From Diospyros lotus (Eukaryota > Streptophyta > Magnoliopsida > Ericales > Ebenaceae), in NCBI RefSeq assembly GCF_014633365.1, contig NC_068352.1, positions 20,617,310 to 20,681,309 on the forward strand: a stretch of 64,000 nucleotides of DNA, given 5' to 3'. Position numbers and translations under genes: made by a program. A model generated the notes under the pieces. The model searched no databases, had not been told where the DNA came from, and was given only the letters and a program-made list of their open reading frames with translations. Position 1 is the first letter of the stretch; each line of letters starts with the position of its first letter. Below are positions 45,188-56,239 of the stretch, one piece after another.

Positions 45188-46080
45188 CACTACAAAAAAA
45201 TCGGTATTTAGCGGCAAACCCTCATTACTTGTTTCAAAATCGCCGCAAAAATTAATAAAAAAATAAAATTTTTAATTTTAGAGGCAGTTTTGAAACCGTC
45301 GCTAAAATTAAAAATTTTATTTTTTAATTACCCGCGCGAGCTAGCCCAGCCCGCGCTTGCCCGCCCGACCCGCGCCCACCTTGCGCGCCACGTGGCGATA
45401 CTGGAAATTAAATCCCAACACCTTCCCCCTCCCCAAGTTTCGAACCCAGGACTCTTAGTGCACGCGCGCGCACGCGAACCACTTGATCTGCGAAACATCC
45501 CTTGACATATATGGACATATATATATTATATACTAATCTAACAACTAATTTTTAGAATTATATTTTATATTTTTAATATACATTAAAAACATTTATTAAT
45601 TGATTATTTTTTAAAAGAATAATAGAATAAATTTAAAAAAATTAATTGAGTTAAATTAAATAAATTAATTGATTAAAAATAAAAAAAAAGATTTTATATA
45701 TTTTTTAAAAATTATTAAAATTTTATATATTAAAATTTTGTTAAATTAATTTTTATTTTTTTAAATTAGATTTTTAATGAATTTTGCTATTAATTTAAAT
45801 GCAATTTTAAATTTATTTTTATGATTTTATATTTATTTTTATTAATTTTATTTTTAATTTTGAATTATTTAATTTTTTGAATTTAGCGACGGTTTTTCAA
45901 AAATTGTTGCAAAATTGAATTTAATTTTTTAATTATTTAATTATTTTTTAAATTTAACGACGATTTTTTGGAAAAATTAAATGTTTTACTAAATTTTGCT
46001 GTGGTTTCAAAACCGTCACAAAATACCATGTTTTGCTGCAGTTTTTAAAATCGCCTCAAAAAATCAAATTTTTTGTAGTG
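45188..46080. mobile_element. Non-autonomous CACTA element with ATA target duplication
   Basis: Ends CACTACAAAAAAAT (45188) and ATTTTTTGTAGTG (46080) are inverted, and ATA lies on both sides (45185-45187 and 46081-46083). Subterminal GGCGG/CCGCC-type words are near both ends (TTAGCGGC, ATCGCCGC, GCGACGGTTTTTCAAAAA). There is no transposase in the 893 bp. A GC-rich block at 45330-45480 (CGCGCGAGCTAGCCCAGCCC) has an open frame with no recognisable product. Confidence 0.88.
45215..45231. repeat. 17-bp copy of flanking DNA inside the CACTA left end
   Basis: CAAACCCTCATTACTTG at 45215-45231 is identical to 45148-45164 in the copia RNase H sequence just outside the element. It lies where the loop of the first subterminal hairpin would be expected (GCGGC, insert, then TTTCAAAATCGCCGC). 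Confidence 0.85.
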
Positions 46081-46589
46081 ATATATCATGCTCTTGCTAA
46101 TATGACCTTTGAAATTATATTGGCTTCACTAGTTTCTTTAGGATATGAATTTCTCTAATTCCTTTGCTACCTCTCTCTATTGTGACAATCATAGTGCAAC
46201 ACAAATTGCTCACAATGATGTTTTTCATGAGCATACTAAACACATTAAAAATGATTGTCATTTCATTTGATAACATATCTCTCATGATGTCGTCAACCTT
46301 TGATCTATTAGTTATGTTGATCAACTCGTTGACATATTTACTAAAACACATCTTTTAAGGCAATTTCAAGTTCTAGTTTCCAAATTGAAGTTGGTTTCAA
46401 CTCCACCTACATAGGGAACAATCCATGCTAGGCTTTGTGATGACTAATAATGACCAATTGCTAGTAAGAGCTTGTTGAGTTATGTTTTGATGATGAAATT
46501 TAAGAAAAATTTTAATAATTTTGATGATATATTGTAATACCTCGAGAGTCTAGAGGAGAATAGTATATATCGAGGATAAGTAAGGAAGG

Positions 46590-46705
46590 AAACAACACTA
46601 GTTGGATATCTTTTGGGCTGAATGCAGGCAAAAAACTCTAGAGTTAAGTGTGTTTGACCTGGGAAAATCCAAGGATGGGTGACCCCCCTGGAAAGTTCGT
46701 GTAGG
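46590..46705 (+). ncRNA. 5S rRNA-like sequence in Cassandra LTR 1
   Basis: AGTTAAGTGTGTTTGACC at about 46652 corresponds to 5S box A, and GGATGGGTGACCCCCCTGG at 46673 to the intermediate element and box C. In a real 5S gene these read AGTTAAGCGTGCTTGG and GGATGGGTGACCTCCTGG. It is a retroelement copy, not a ribosomal gene. Pol III transcription is known for the family but not shown here. Confidence 0.8.
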
Positions 46706-47005
46706 CCCATCAGGATAAACTATTCCAGTCCTTCCTATTGCTTGATGCGGGATGTTATAAGTGGTATCAGAGCCGACCCCCGAGCCTCTAAGCATGGTGG
46801 TGGGGCAAACCTCAGCGAGGATGCTGAGTCCCTAAGGGGGGTGCGTGTAGGCACCTTAGGCGAATCTCATATCGGCCATGCAAGGGGGAGATCTGAGACC
46901 GGTTGTAAGGTCGCATGACGAGGACGTCATGTGGTCAAGGGGGGAGAATATAATACCCCGAGAACCTAGAAGAGAATAGTATATATCGAGGATAAGTAAG
47001 GAAGG

Positions 47006-47120
47006 AAACAACACTAACTTGATACCTTTTAGGCTGAATGCAGGCAAAGAACTCAAAAGTTAAGCGTGTTTGACCTAGGGAAATTCAAAGATGGGTGACC
47101 CCCCTGAGAAGTTCGTGTAG
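47006..47120 (+). ncRNA. 5S rRNA-like sequence in Cassandra LTR 2
   Basis: AGTTAAGCGTGTTTGACC at about 47057 keeps box A better than the first LTR, and AGATGGGTGACCCCCCTG at 47088 keeps box C with one change in the intermediate element. Confidence 0.8.
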
Positions 47121-47180
47121 GCCTATCAGGGTAAATTGTTCTGGTCCTTCCTATCGCTCGATGCAGAATGTTATATATAT

Positions 47181-48658
47181 ATTGTTAATCAAGTAAAGCC
47201 TTGTGTTTATAGAGTAACACATTACTTGAGTAAACTCTTTTGTCAATACTGTTAATCGATAAGACAAGATATGGGCTTAAGATCAATCGAGTAAGGAAAT
47301 GATTAATTGAGTAACAAAGTTTATACTCCATTAACTTATCAATGTAATTGAGTAATAGCTGAATACTCTAAGGCTAAATATAGTATATGCTTGTTGTACT
47401 CGAGTATTGCACTGAAAAACTTTAATCGAGTGGCTTAAATGATATTCGACTAACTGTGATATTAGTCAAGTAAGCACATTCAATAATCGAGTTAGAATTA
47501 AGACTAAATTCACAAATCTCTAAACTTGTGTTGTTAATCAACTAGTAGAAAATAGTAATTGAATATTCCATCTTTGTAGTCAAGAAATCAAATTTCTTAC
47601 CCGAGTAGTTAATCAAGTGAAAAATATCAAGTCTTTATACTTGAACATTAATCGACTAAGGAGTTAGGCTTAATTGAGTAACTCTTACCTTAGTTGAGTA
47701 AATATGTGTCTTGATCAAGTATAATGTGATAAACAAAGAGTGAGTCTCAATAACTGTTTTATTAATTAACTAAGAGGTATCTTGTACTCGAGTAATGACA
47801 TATTATAATCAGGTATCAATAATGTTTAATTGAATATCAAATATAAAAGTTTAGATGTTAATCGAATAAGATATATTCTACACTCGAGTAATATAATTGT
47901 GTAATCGAGTAACAAATGTGCTTAATTTGAAGTCAAAATGTTAATTGATTATTAGATATTCTATACTTGAGTAATACTATTACATAATCAAGTAACAAAT
48001 AAACTTAGTTGAATAAGATTTATTGGAAAAAAAAATGGGTCATTATATTTGAAATATTAATCGATTAAGAAAATCTTGTAGTTGAGTAATGAATGGGCTT
48101 AATCGACTATCATTCAAGCATAATCGAGTATCTACTAAAATTACTTGAGTAATGTTGACCATATACTCGACTATTTATATGCTGAAATTTGAAAATATAA
48201 CTATTATAGAACATTTAATGCACTAAGAATTAACTTTTAAGGAAAATATAGTTCATTAAATTTGATCTGATGACTCTTGCATGCAAATGGAACGAATTTT
48301 GAATTAAAATTCTCAATTAATTAAAAACAATAGTCAATTATTCTTCAAATCAAATACTCAAATAACCCATAGGATTATGCAAAAAATAGGGAACTCAATT
48401 GATCAATTAGGGTTTAAGTATAAAAAACCAAACTGACGGTGTTAATATTAGTAAAATATTTTCAACTCTCAAGCCCTCCATCTCTTTTTACGATTCTCTT
48501 CTATGTGAACTAGGGTTTTGATTCTCGAAAATCTCAAGTATTCCTCACATCTCATTTTTTCAATTTTGCATCTTGTTCATGCACTCATCTTCCCTACTCG
48601 AGTATCAAACAAATCATCTTAACACGATACACTACACATTCCCATTAAGAAATCGAAA
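47181..48658. repeat. CGAGTA-rich non-coding region upstream of the gag-like frame
   Basis: Short words AATCGAGTA, ACTCGAGTA, TCGATTA and relatives recur dozens of times without a fixed period. No coding region. It is probably an LTR and leader. Confidence 0.5.
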
Positions 48659-49780
48659 ATGGCTCCAAAAAGAAAGGACACGACCACTCCTTTGAAGTCC
48701 TCATCCTCAAAATCAACTAACTCTAGGACCAAACAAGCACAAAACCAATGCTCACCTCCTCTTCCTCCTCCTAGGCCTGAAAAACTTAGAAATGATAGAC
48801 ACAAATTTCTATACTCTAAAGTTATTTCTAGAGGATTCCTATCCAATCAAAATATAAACTGGTTTGAATTTGAGTTTATTCACTTTGGCAAAAACCTTAG
48901 GGAATGGGTAACAAATATAAACTAGTTCAATCTATCAAACCTTCACGTTCCTTGTTATGTTGAGGCTATAGCAAAATTTTACTCTAGTCTTCCAAAGAGT
49001 CCTATAGAAAATAAACAAGAATCCTATTGTGTAGATAACATTAGATTTAGATACCAAGGTAGGGATTACTTTACACTTTTTGATCAACTTTGTGATGCTG
49101 ATCTACAATTGCCCACATGTGAAACCCTTTTAGATAAACTAGATTTTAATTACAATGAAATGTGGCACTTCTTGATTGGAAAATATGAGGAACACTCTCC
49201 TTCTAAACACCCTAGCTCTCATGAATTTCTAAATCTTGAACATAGAGTTCTACACTATTTTATTGTCACTTCTATCAATATTGGTGGTAGCTCTTTTCAT
49301 TCTATTACTTGTGATAGCCTTGTAATCATGTCGTGTGCAATCCATGACATCCATTTCAACCTTTCCTCTTTCATTTTTGCCCGAATGTACAAATCAATCA
49401 TCTTGAGATCCATAGGCAAGGTTCCATATGGGATGGTTGTTACTATCATCCTAAACAAAACCCATGGATCTCTTGTACCTCAAAGATCAATCGCTCATTC
49501 TTCCTATGACACCTACTCAAAACACACACTCACTAGAATGAAAATCAAATGTGTAAATGGAGTACAAAAAATGCCTCTTAAAGAGAATAAGGTAGAAAAT
49601 GAAGTCCTTCTCAACTTGCTCCTAAAAGTGATCCACCACTCACAAGTCAAGGTGGTCCTTCTACCCAACCAACATCTTCAAGCCAACATATTCTCCTACC
49701 AACCCAAATTAAGAAGATTATTCAATACAATCCATCATAAGAAGTCTTACTCAATTGACTTCTCAACAAAAGGATCATGA
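48659..49780 (+). pseudogene. Plant retroelement gag-like protein with one in-frame stop
   Basis: The frame opens ATGGCTCCAAAAAGAAAGGA (MAPKRKDTTTP) and runs 374 codons to TGA. It is interrupted only by TAG at 48923-48925. A Pro/Ser/Lys-rich start is followed by KFLYSKVISRGFLSNQNINW, then VEAIAKFYSSLP, FRYQGRDYF, and LNLEHRVLHYFIVTSINIGG with SITCDSLVIMSCAIHDI and ARMYKSIILR. This pattern matches the family called 'putative plant transposon protein', common in decayed Ty3/gypsy-like elements. Its role is presumed Gag-like. A single amber codon is the only lesion seen in the frame. Confidence 0.65.
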
Positions 49781-51454
49781 AGCTAAAATGACAAGGATGG
49801 AAGAAGGTCTAGCAAAGATAGAAAACCTCATAGGAAAAATTGGATGATTCAAGACTATGGCCCAAAGGAATCTCCACCCTACAACCATTGAATCCTATTG
49901 AGAAATTTGTATTTTGATTTATGGAGAAAATAATTTTAAAAAAATATATTTTCAATAAATTTGGTTTGTTGATGATTTCCAAAACATTTTATATACATCT
50001 CCTTAAATTGAAAAACTTCATTCTCATACATATTTATATCTTCCAAAATTAGTCAAAATATGTTTTGTATAGGTCGAGGATAATTAATCAAAGTGTTTTG
50101 TAGTTTAAGAAAATATTTTTCTTAAATTAAAGAATTTTAGGCTTTCATACATATATATTCTTCAAAACAACCAAGTATGACTTTCTTACTAATCGAGCAT
50201 AATGAAAAGTTCTCAAGAAAATGTTTTTGAAAATCGGCTAAGTTCAAAAGGTTTTTGTTCAACTAAGTATATATATTTTTGAAACTTTTGAAGGTAAAGT
50301 ATTCAAATAATCTTTCAAAGCTTCTAAACTTGTTTTCAATCTAAAAATAGTTTTTTCAATCAATCGAGTATTGCTCAGTTTATTTTTTTCATAATAATCG
50401 AGTATTGATATATTTCAATAGAGTATCATAAAAACATACACGAGTGAGCTTTGGGAAAAATTGAATATATCTATAGCTATTGAAACCTGAGCTTATTTTT
50501 AGTCGAGTAATGCTTAGTGTGCTTTGCAAATTAGTCGATTATGTACTTTAGCAAAATCTCTTTTCAATTGACTATTAAAGTTTCCTACTCGAGTATTCTA
50601 TTTAAACTCTCTATTTTTTTTTTAAATTAATCAAGTAAGGACTGTTTTCAATTGAGTATTATTTTTGGTATCAAAGTTCCAAGTATCTCCTTAGTTGAGT
50701 ATATCTCTCTCAATCGACTAAAGTATTTTTGTTAATCAAGTATCTATTTATTTAAGTCGAGTAAAGGTTGGATTAAATTTGGCTAAGTCTTCGTGGTTAA
50801 AGTTAATCTAGTATCAGTTTTATGTACTCAAGTATATGCTTGTGTTAGTCAAGTAGGCTTAGCCTCATAGTTGAGTGCTTAATGCAAAGTCTTTGTGGGT
50901 TTTGAGTTAGACGAGTAATGACTTGATCTTACTTGAGTAAGTCTTTTATATAATCGATTACTTGAATCATCCAATCGAGTATGCGCTATATTAGTTAAGT
51001 ATCCCTAGGAGTTAGTCGAGTAACTGGCATCGAATTTTGAATTTTATAGCTGTTGCTTAGAAAGTAGAAAGATGACAGATTTGACAATTAGAGCTTTATT
51101 CCTTTATCCAATGAAGTCTAATCTTGTTCTCTTATATAAGATTGATAAATTTGATTATGCATAGTGTGCTAAATGTTTATCTTGATTATATGCAAATGGT
51201 TTCTAACGAATTTGACTGTTAGTGTTCAAATCAAAGAAGTTGTGAGTGGGTGCAAGTAATTTCAATGCCAGATTCCAAGCTTCAAGCTTCTATAAAAGTC
51301 CAAGAGTAGCAAAAGATGAAGTTGTTGCTTAGAGAATAATCTAAGGTTGATGCCATGGCCGTGACTAAAAGAAATTATGGCTGTTGTTTAAGATATAAAA
51401 AGCCAACGTAATCATTGTATGCCTAATTCTTTTCAAGCCAATAACAAATGTTTG
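49781..51454. repeat. Non-coding region downstream of the gag-like frame, CGAGTA-rich
   Basis: No pol is present. From 50370 the same CGAGTA and TCGACTA words as upstream appear, suggesting the second LTR of the unit. The transition at 51455 is the start of another LTR family. Confidence 0.45.
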
Positions 51455-52102
51455 TGTGAGGTCCCACTCCTGGAAGTCCCGCTAGCATAGGAATCTGAGA
51501 GGAGATCCCCACAAAATTAGTACAGAATAAAATCCTTAAATAAAAATCAACTACATCTAATATATTAAATGATGAAGGCCAAAAAAATTAATTACATCAT
51601 TCGAACATCCATTTCTTTTCATTCACTTAACTATCTCTTTAGGGCTTAATCGTCCATAATTCCCAAAACAAAAGGACAATGAAATTTTAACTACAAAATA
51701 AACTCTTTTCACATTTCCTCAAAACAACTCCCCAAAGATCTTTTAGCTAGGATGTCTCTGTACACATTCTATCCATGGTCTCTAGCTTCTAGCTCCATTG
51801 GACTTGCCGTTGACTACAGCCTTCCCTTACTTGGAATGACACAAAAACAAGGGTGAGCCATAAGGCTCAACAAGTATAATATAAAGAAAATGAGAGCGTT
51901 ATGAATTAAGGCATGAATAATAAGAATGAAGTAAAACATAACTACTTGCAAAAATTACATAATTTCCTCATCATGGCTTGACACATCATATATCCATGCC
52001 ATGCTTCCTAGAACCATAAAATTCATGTACTCATTCTGCTATTCATGCGTGACCCTACATACATGCATATATTCATATACTAACATCACTACAAGAAATA
52101 AG

Positions 52103-52610
52103 GTTTTTAGTGAAGGCCAAGGTTGTCACTAAAAATCCAAAAAGTCCTCACTAAAAGTATTAGTGACAGCCAAACAAACCGTCACAAGTTATCACTAATG
52201 CCCTCGTCACTAATATAATTAGTGACGACCACGTATGGCGATCATTAATGGGTTTCCATTAGTAACGACCAATATTATGGTCACTAATTACATTAGTGAC
52301 AGCCATATATGACCGTCACTAATGTAATTAGTGACCATAATGTTGGCCGTCACTAATGGCAACCCATTAGTAATAGCCATACGTGGCCGTCACTAATGGT
52401 AGCTCATTAGTGACGGCCACGTATGGTTGTCACTAATGTAATTAATGATCATAATATTGGCCGTTACTAATGGAAACCCATTAATGACCGCCATACGTGG
52501 CCGTCACTACATGTTGTCCGTCACTAAAGTTAATTCGTTAGTGACACGATGTTGGTCATCACTAAAGTTAACCCATTAGTGACGATGATACTGGCCGTCA
52601 CTAAAATTTA
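52103..52610. repeat. CACTA subterminal array, left
   Basis: Units such as TTAGTGACGGCCACGTATGG followed by an inverted GTCACTAA recur with a spacing of about 50-60 bases and pair into hairpins. They are the likely binding sites of the transposase. Confidence 0.85.
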
Positions 52611-53681
52611 TATTTTTAATTTTTAAAAATTTATGCCGTTAAAACATTTAAAAAATAAAAAATATATATAATTAAAAATATATATATTTAGATTAATTAT
52701 TAAATTAACCTAATTAATCTAAAATAATTTTATTCTAATATAATTTAAAACTATAATTATATAAAAAATTATAAAATTTATATTTATAAATTGAAAATTA
52801 ATATTCAACCAAAATATTAATAATATTTAAAATATCATTGTTACATAAAAATAGATACAAAAAATAATCGTTACCAACATTAAGCGAGTTAGGCTAGTAA
52901 GTCAACTGTGAATTATGTGCTGATTCATACGAATTACACTCAATTTGAGTCAATCACATGAATTAGAACATATTCATATATATAATCAAAAAACAGCATG
53001 AGATGCTATCGAATTTTTGTACCATACATGACTAGTTAATGCGTATCCACCGAGCTCATAACACTATATCAAATTTTTGAACTGTCCAACTGGATAATTC
53101 AGTGACCTCGTTATCCATCAAGGAAGTCACCGAACAGGAATCTAAGACTAACTTCCAACAAATCTAACTTAATTGCTAGAAATTATTTAATTAATTATGT
53201 TCTTTATTTAATATAATTTCTAGGAAAAATTCGACAGAGTCTCCCCTCTAACTGGACTACACCACCTATAAGAAAAAAAAATATTATAATATAATTTCAA
53301 CGAACAAAAAAAGACATTTTTATTGATATTATAACAAAAAATATATTAATAAAAAATAAATTAAATTAGAACCTGAAAATGAAGAAGCGACCCTTAAAAT
53401 TTCAGAGTGAGATTGCCCAAAGGCCCATTAATGAGCTACAAAATAAAGAACAATTAATTATATAAAATTATTAAAAATATTAAACTTTCTAAAAATTAAT
53501 TAAATTATATAAAAAATTAGAATATTATAAAAATCAATTCTACTTAACTTAAAAAAAATAACCTATAGCTTCCAAATGACCTGCAAATACAAAAAACAAA
53601 TTATAAACATTTTCACAATTTAAATTCGTGAACTTTCGATTATAAACATGACCTAAAGCAATTGATGACATTTCAATAACT
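52611..53681. other. AT-rich interior of the CACTA element
   Basis: No gene recognised. Confidence 0.5.
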
Positions 53682-54411
53682 TTGATAAGTAGAGGAGATG
53701 TTACCACAATGGTGGTAACTAGCAGTCAGGTAATTGGCAAAAGCTTGGTGAATGTTTGTGGTAGTGAAAGGTGTATGACTGACACTGAAGTTAGGGGTGA
53801 CAATTCGTGTTGGTGGGTCGTAATCGTATCGTGTCGAGACACACGTATAACATGTGTCAGGCTAACCCGAACACGACCCGTTTAATAATCGTGTCAAATT
53901 CCTTAAACCTGAACACGACACGTTTATTAAACGTGTAACATGATACGACCCGTTTAACTAAACATGTCGTGTCACCTGTTAACCTATTTAACTTATTTAA
54001 TTTAAATGAGTCATGTTGTGTCACCTGTTAAACGTGTTATTTAGTTTTAAACGTGTTATTTCGTGTATAATCGTATTAACGTGTTTAGATCAACCCACTA
54101 ACCCTTTTAATTAAACGTGTCATTTCGTATATAATCGTGTTAACGTGTTCGGATCAACCTATTAACACGTTTAATTAAACGTATCATTTCGTGTCTAAAT
54201 GGGTTAGACGAGTTGACCCGCCTAAGACACGAAAATAATCGTGTCATAAACGAGTCAACGCGTTTATGACCCGAACCCGATTAACCCCAACCCTACCCGC
54301 TTAACTCCGTGTCGTATCGTGTCGTATAATCGGGTCGTGTCCAAAATTGCCAACTCTAACTGAAGTAAATGGCAGACAAAGTAAAGGCTCTAGCCATGAA
54401 AAACAATAGGA
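53682..54411 (+). pseudogene. Exon-like frame split by a MITE (unrecognised)
   Basis: The frame reads ISRGDVTTMVVTSSQVIGKS, then LVNVCGSERCMTDTE, up to the MITE target site. With the MITE and one target copy taken away it continues VNGRQSKGSSHEKQ to a TAG at about 54411. I do not recognise it. The composition is protein-like and the reading frame survives across the insertion site, so it could be part of a captured gene. Confidence 0.3.
53792..54358. mobile_element. hAT MITE nested in the CACTA element
   Basis: Left end TAGGGGTGACAATT and inverted right end TAGAGTTGGCAATT match the hAT pattern TAGNGNTGNCAATT. ACTGAAGT lies on both sides at 53784-53791 and 54359-54366. The 567-bp body is full of CGTGT, AACACG and CGTTTAATT words and has no transposase. 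Confidence 0.9.
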
Positions 54412-55070
54412 TAAAAGTATAACATGGACGTGGCTCGTAGAATAGATTTCTAATGATGTAATGGTGCTGTTTCTTTTGGTTGTTGAATCCCACTTCGATT
54501 GATTAATGCGGGAAATTTCAAATCCTCCTTGCTAATAGAATCCAAATGAGCTTTGGACTGATAAGAAGATCCATTCAATTGGCTAGAAACTCGAACAACA
54601 AAATATTCTTACAAAACTAAATGGTTAATTAAAAATGAGATAGCTATAACAACAGCCAAATAAGGAATAAGTGTCACTTAGACAACAAAAGAATAAAATG
54701 TAATCTTCAAAAAAAAACTAGAGACAATTTATATCCATCAGTTCTCTCTTTCTTTTCATGGCACAAAAATAAATGCACTCTCCTCTTTAGGCCCCTTCTC
54801 ATGATGCGCCAACTCACTAAATTTGAAAATAGACAAATTTAACTTCCCCCATTCTTCTAACTTCCCAATCCTTCCCATGTTTTTTGTGACTCCTATTTGC
54901 TCTAATTACTCTCCAACAAATGACACCAAAATTACTCCTTCACCAAAGCATTCTCACATACACCAATTTTCACCTCTAGTAGATAAGAAAACATCATTCA
55001 GAATTTGAATTCATAAATTGCTGAAACTTATTTATTTCAAAAATATTGAAAAGATGAGACAAGATCCTAC
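54412..55070. other. CACTA interior without recognised gene
   Basis: This may include intron sequence following the LAZ1-like exon on the - strand. Nothing else is supported. Confidence 0.4.
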
Positions 55071-55319
55071 CTGCCAATAGGTCTGGAAAGCAACGAACTT
55101 GATTATTATGAACTTTGGAACTGGATTGAATGGCTGAAGCAAATCTCTGCAAGCTACATAAAATAAGGCTAGTGCATAGAGGGCCAATGAATATGATATG
55201 GTATAGATGATAGTCAGATAAAGATATGACTGGTCTGGACGGAAATTTCCACATTGATATTTCCCTTTGGCATAAAGTATTAACGTGACTGCTACTAAAA
55301 TGGGCTTGAGTATTACAAA
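55071..55319 (-). pseudogene. Captured exon of a LAZ1/TMEM184 (DUF300) membrane protein
   Basis: The exon is bounded by TTTGCAG at 55320 and a CAG|GTAGGA donor at 55071/55070 and encodes 83 residues in phase 0 without a stop. FVILKPILVAVTLILYAKGK is followed by NFRPDQSYLYLTIIYTISYS, LALYALALFYVACRDLL and PFNPVPKFIIIKFVAFQTYW. This is the conserved core of plant LAZ1 homologues (organic solute transporter alpha/DUF300), with two membrane segments. The neighbouring exons are absent or unrecognised in the CACTA element, so it is a gene fragment. The LAZ1 family is linked to vacuolar membranes and cell-death control in Arabidopsis; this fragment alone could not do that. Confidence 0.8.
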
Positions 55320-55740
55320 CTGCAAACATCCTTGCTTGCATCTCTGAATAAACCGCCTGCACAGCTATAACAGTTTCAGAAGTGATTGATAACACATAAA
55401 AAGCATGGGACAAGATACTCAAATAATGGATCATATTAAAATAAATGGAGGAAAATCATCCTCATGTCTCTCAAATCCAATACCAATGCTTTCAATCATC
55501 CCAAATATTTCAAGAATATCACCAGGAATCCACTGAGGAGTGGGAAATAAGTGCAAATAAGGTCGGGCTCAAAAAAGAATAACAAACTCATGATTGCAAT
55601 CAAAATTATTTAAACTCAGGTAATTTATAATTTGCACTATAGATTCCAGTATTTCCAAATTTCAGTAAACCCCAAAATCTCCACAGTCTTGTGGTTGACA
55701 CAATAAGCTAAAAAATAAATGGAACTTGATTTGGAAATTA

Positions 55741-55886
55741 CTCACCCATCCAATGGAATGGGAGGAAAGCAACACGTCATCAAACACCAGTTTGGCTTCA
55801 GAATCCACCCGCTTAAACTTAATACAATGGGTCTTGGGCCACCCACCCAAGCCAAGCACAATGATAAGAAATTCTAAATCACCCAT
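55741..55886 (-). pseudogene. Exon-like block with ATG in the CACTA interior (unrecognised)
   Basis: On the - strand an ATG opens MGDLEFLIIVLGLGGWPKTH, then KRVDSEAKLVFDDVLLSSHS and IGW, followed directly by a good donor (ATGG|GTGAGT). It could be a first coding exon placed after the GC-rich leader at 56240-56560. I do not recognise the protein. Confidence 0.4.
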
Positions 55887-56239
55887 GCTTCATATCTGAA
55901 ACAATATATAAAAAAAATCAGGATTCAGTGCTAGAGCCATATAAAAGCTCTTAGAATGAACAAACTTGAAAACAAATGTAAACCTCAGCCGAATCCAATG
56001 ATGACATACTAATTAAGTTACTAATCAGAACATATACATACAAAATGTTAGGCTAGAGACCGGGAAGCAAAGCTAGAAACTAACTGCAGCTCTGCCTTGG
56101 GACAAAACCTGAATCAATTTACAAAGAGACGTGGCAGGCAAAGACAAATCATCAGATTTTGCTGTTTATCCACTCCACGTCCAAGGACCCCCCCCAAAAA
56201 AATAATAAAATAACATAACGAGTAACAACATACAAAGCT

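Larger units (their letters stand above)
44781..46411 (+). pseudogene. Ty1/copia pol end (RT tail and RNase H), split by a CACTA element
   Basis: From 44781 the frame reads TPLEPNVHLTLLDDSLSNG, then LVDSLVYLTI, SKGTIFHGLHFSK and ASDPTDCHSS, which is the copia RT to RNase H junction. A frame change leads to CFFLGDSFISWHSKKQTLIT and CSSIEVEY. After the CACTA element it resumes HALANMTFEII and ends DQLVDIFTKTHLL, VSKLKLVSTPPT. Several stops and at least one frameshift make it non-functional. Removing the CACTA element and one ATA copy restores the frame EYHALAN exactly. Confidence 0.85.
46533..47175 (+). mobile_element. Cassandra-type TRIM with 5S rRNA-like LTRs
   Basis: Two 227-bp LTRs (46533-46759 and 46949-47175) enclose 189 bp with no coding capacity. 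A primer-binding site TGGTATCAGAGC for initiator Met-tRNA lies at 46762-46773 and a polypurine tract AAGGGGGGAGAA at 46937-46948. TATAT flanks both ends (46528-46532, 47176-47180), though it is low-complexity. Each LTR contains the internal promoter part of 5S rRNA, the defining trait of Cassandra. The second LTR starts TA instead of TG. Confidence 0.92.
46474..51454 (+). mobile_element. Probable decayed LTR retrotransposon carrying a gag-like pseudogene
   Basis: TGTTGAGTTATGTTTTGATG at 46474 resembles an LTR start. The stretches 47176-48180 and 50370-51020 share an unusual wealth of CGAGTA, TCGACTA and AATCGA words. Both are followed by a similar sequence containing ATGCAAATGG (near 48280 and 51190), as expected for two LTRs. 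The gag-like frame lies between them. The alignment is loose and the right limit is only the start of the next LTR, so this unit is an inference. Confidence 0.4.

Noticed and set aside
44797..45255. 152-codon open frame with many hydrophobic residues, as if a membrane protein
   Set aside because: It is an out-of-phase reading of the Ty1/copia RNase H region and then enters the CACTA end.
46590..47120. Genuine 5S rRNA genes
   Set aside because: The 5S-like parts lie inside the two LTRs of a Cassandra TRIM, lack the 5' third of 5S rRNA in recognisable form and carry changes in the promoter boxes.
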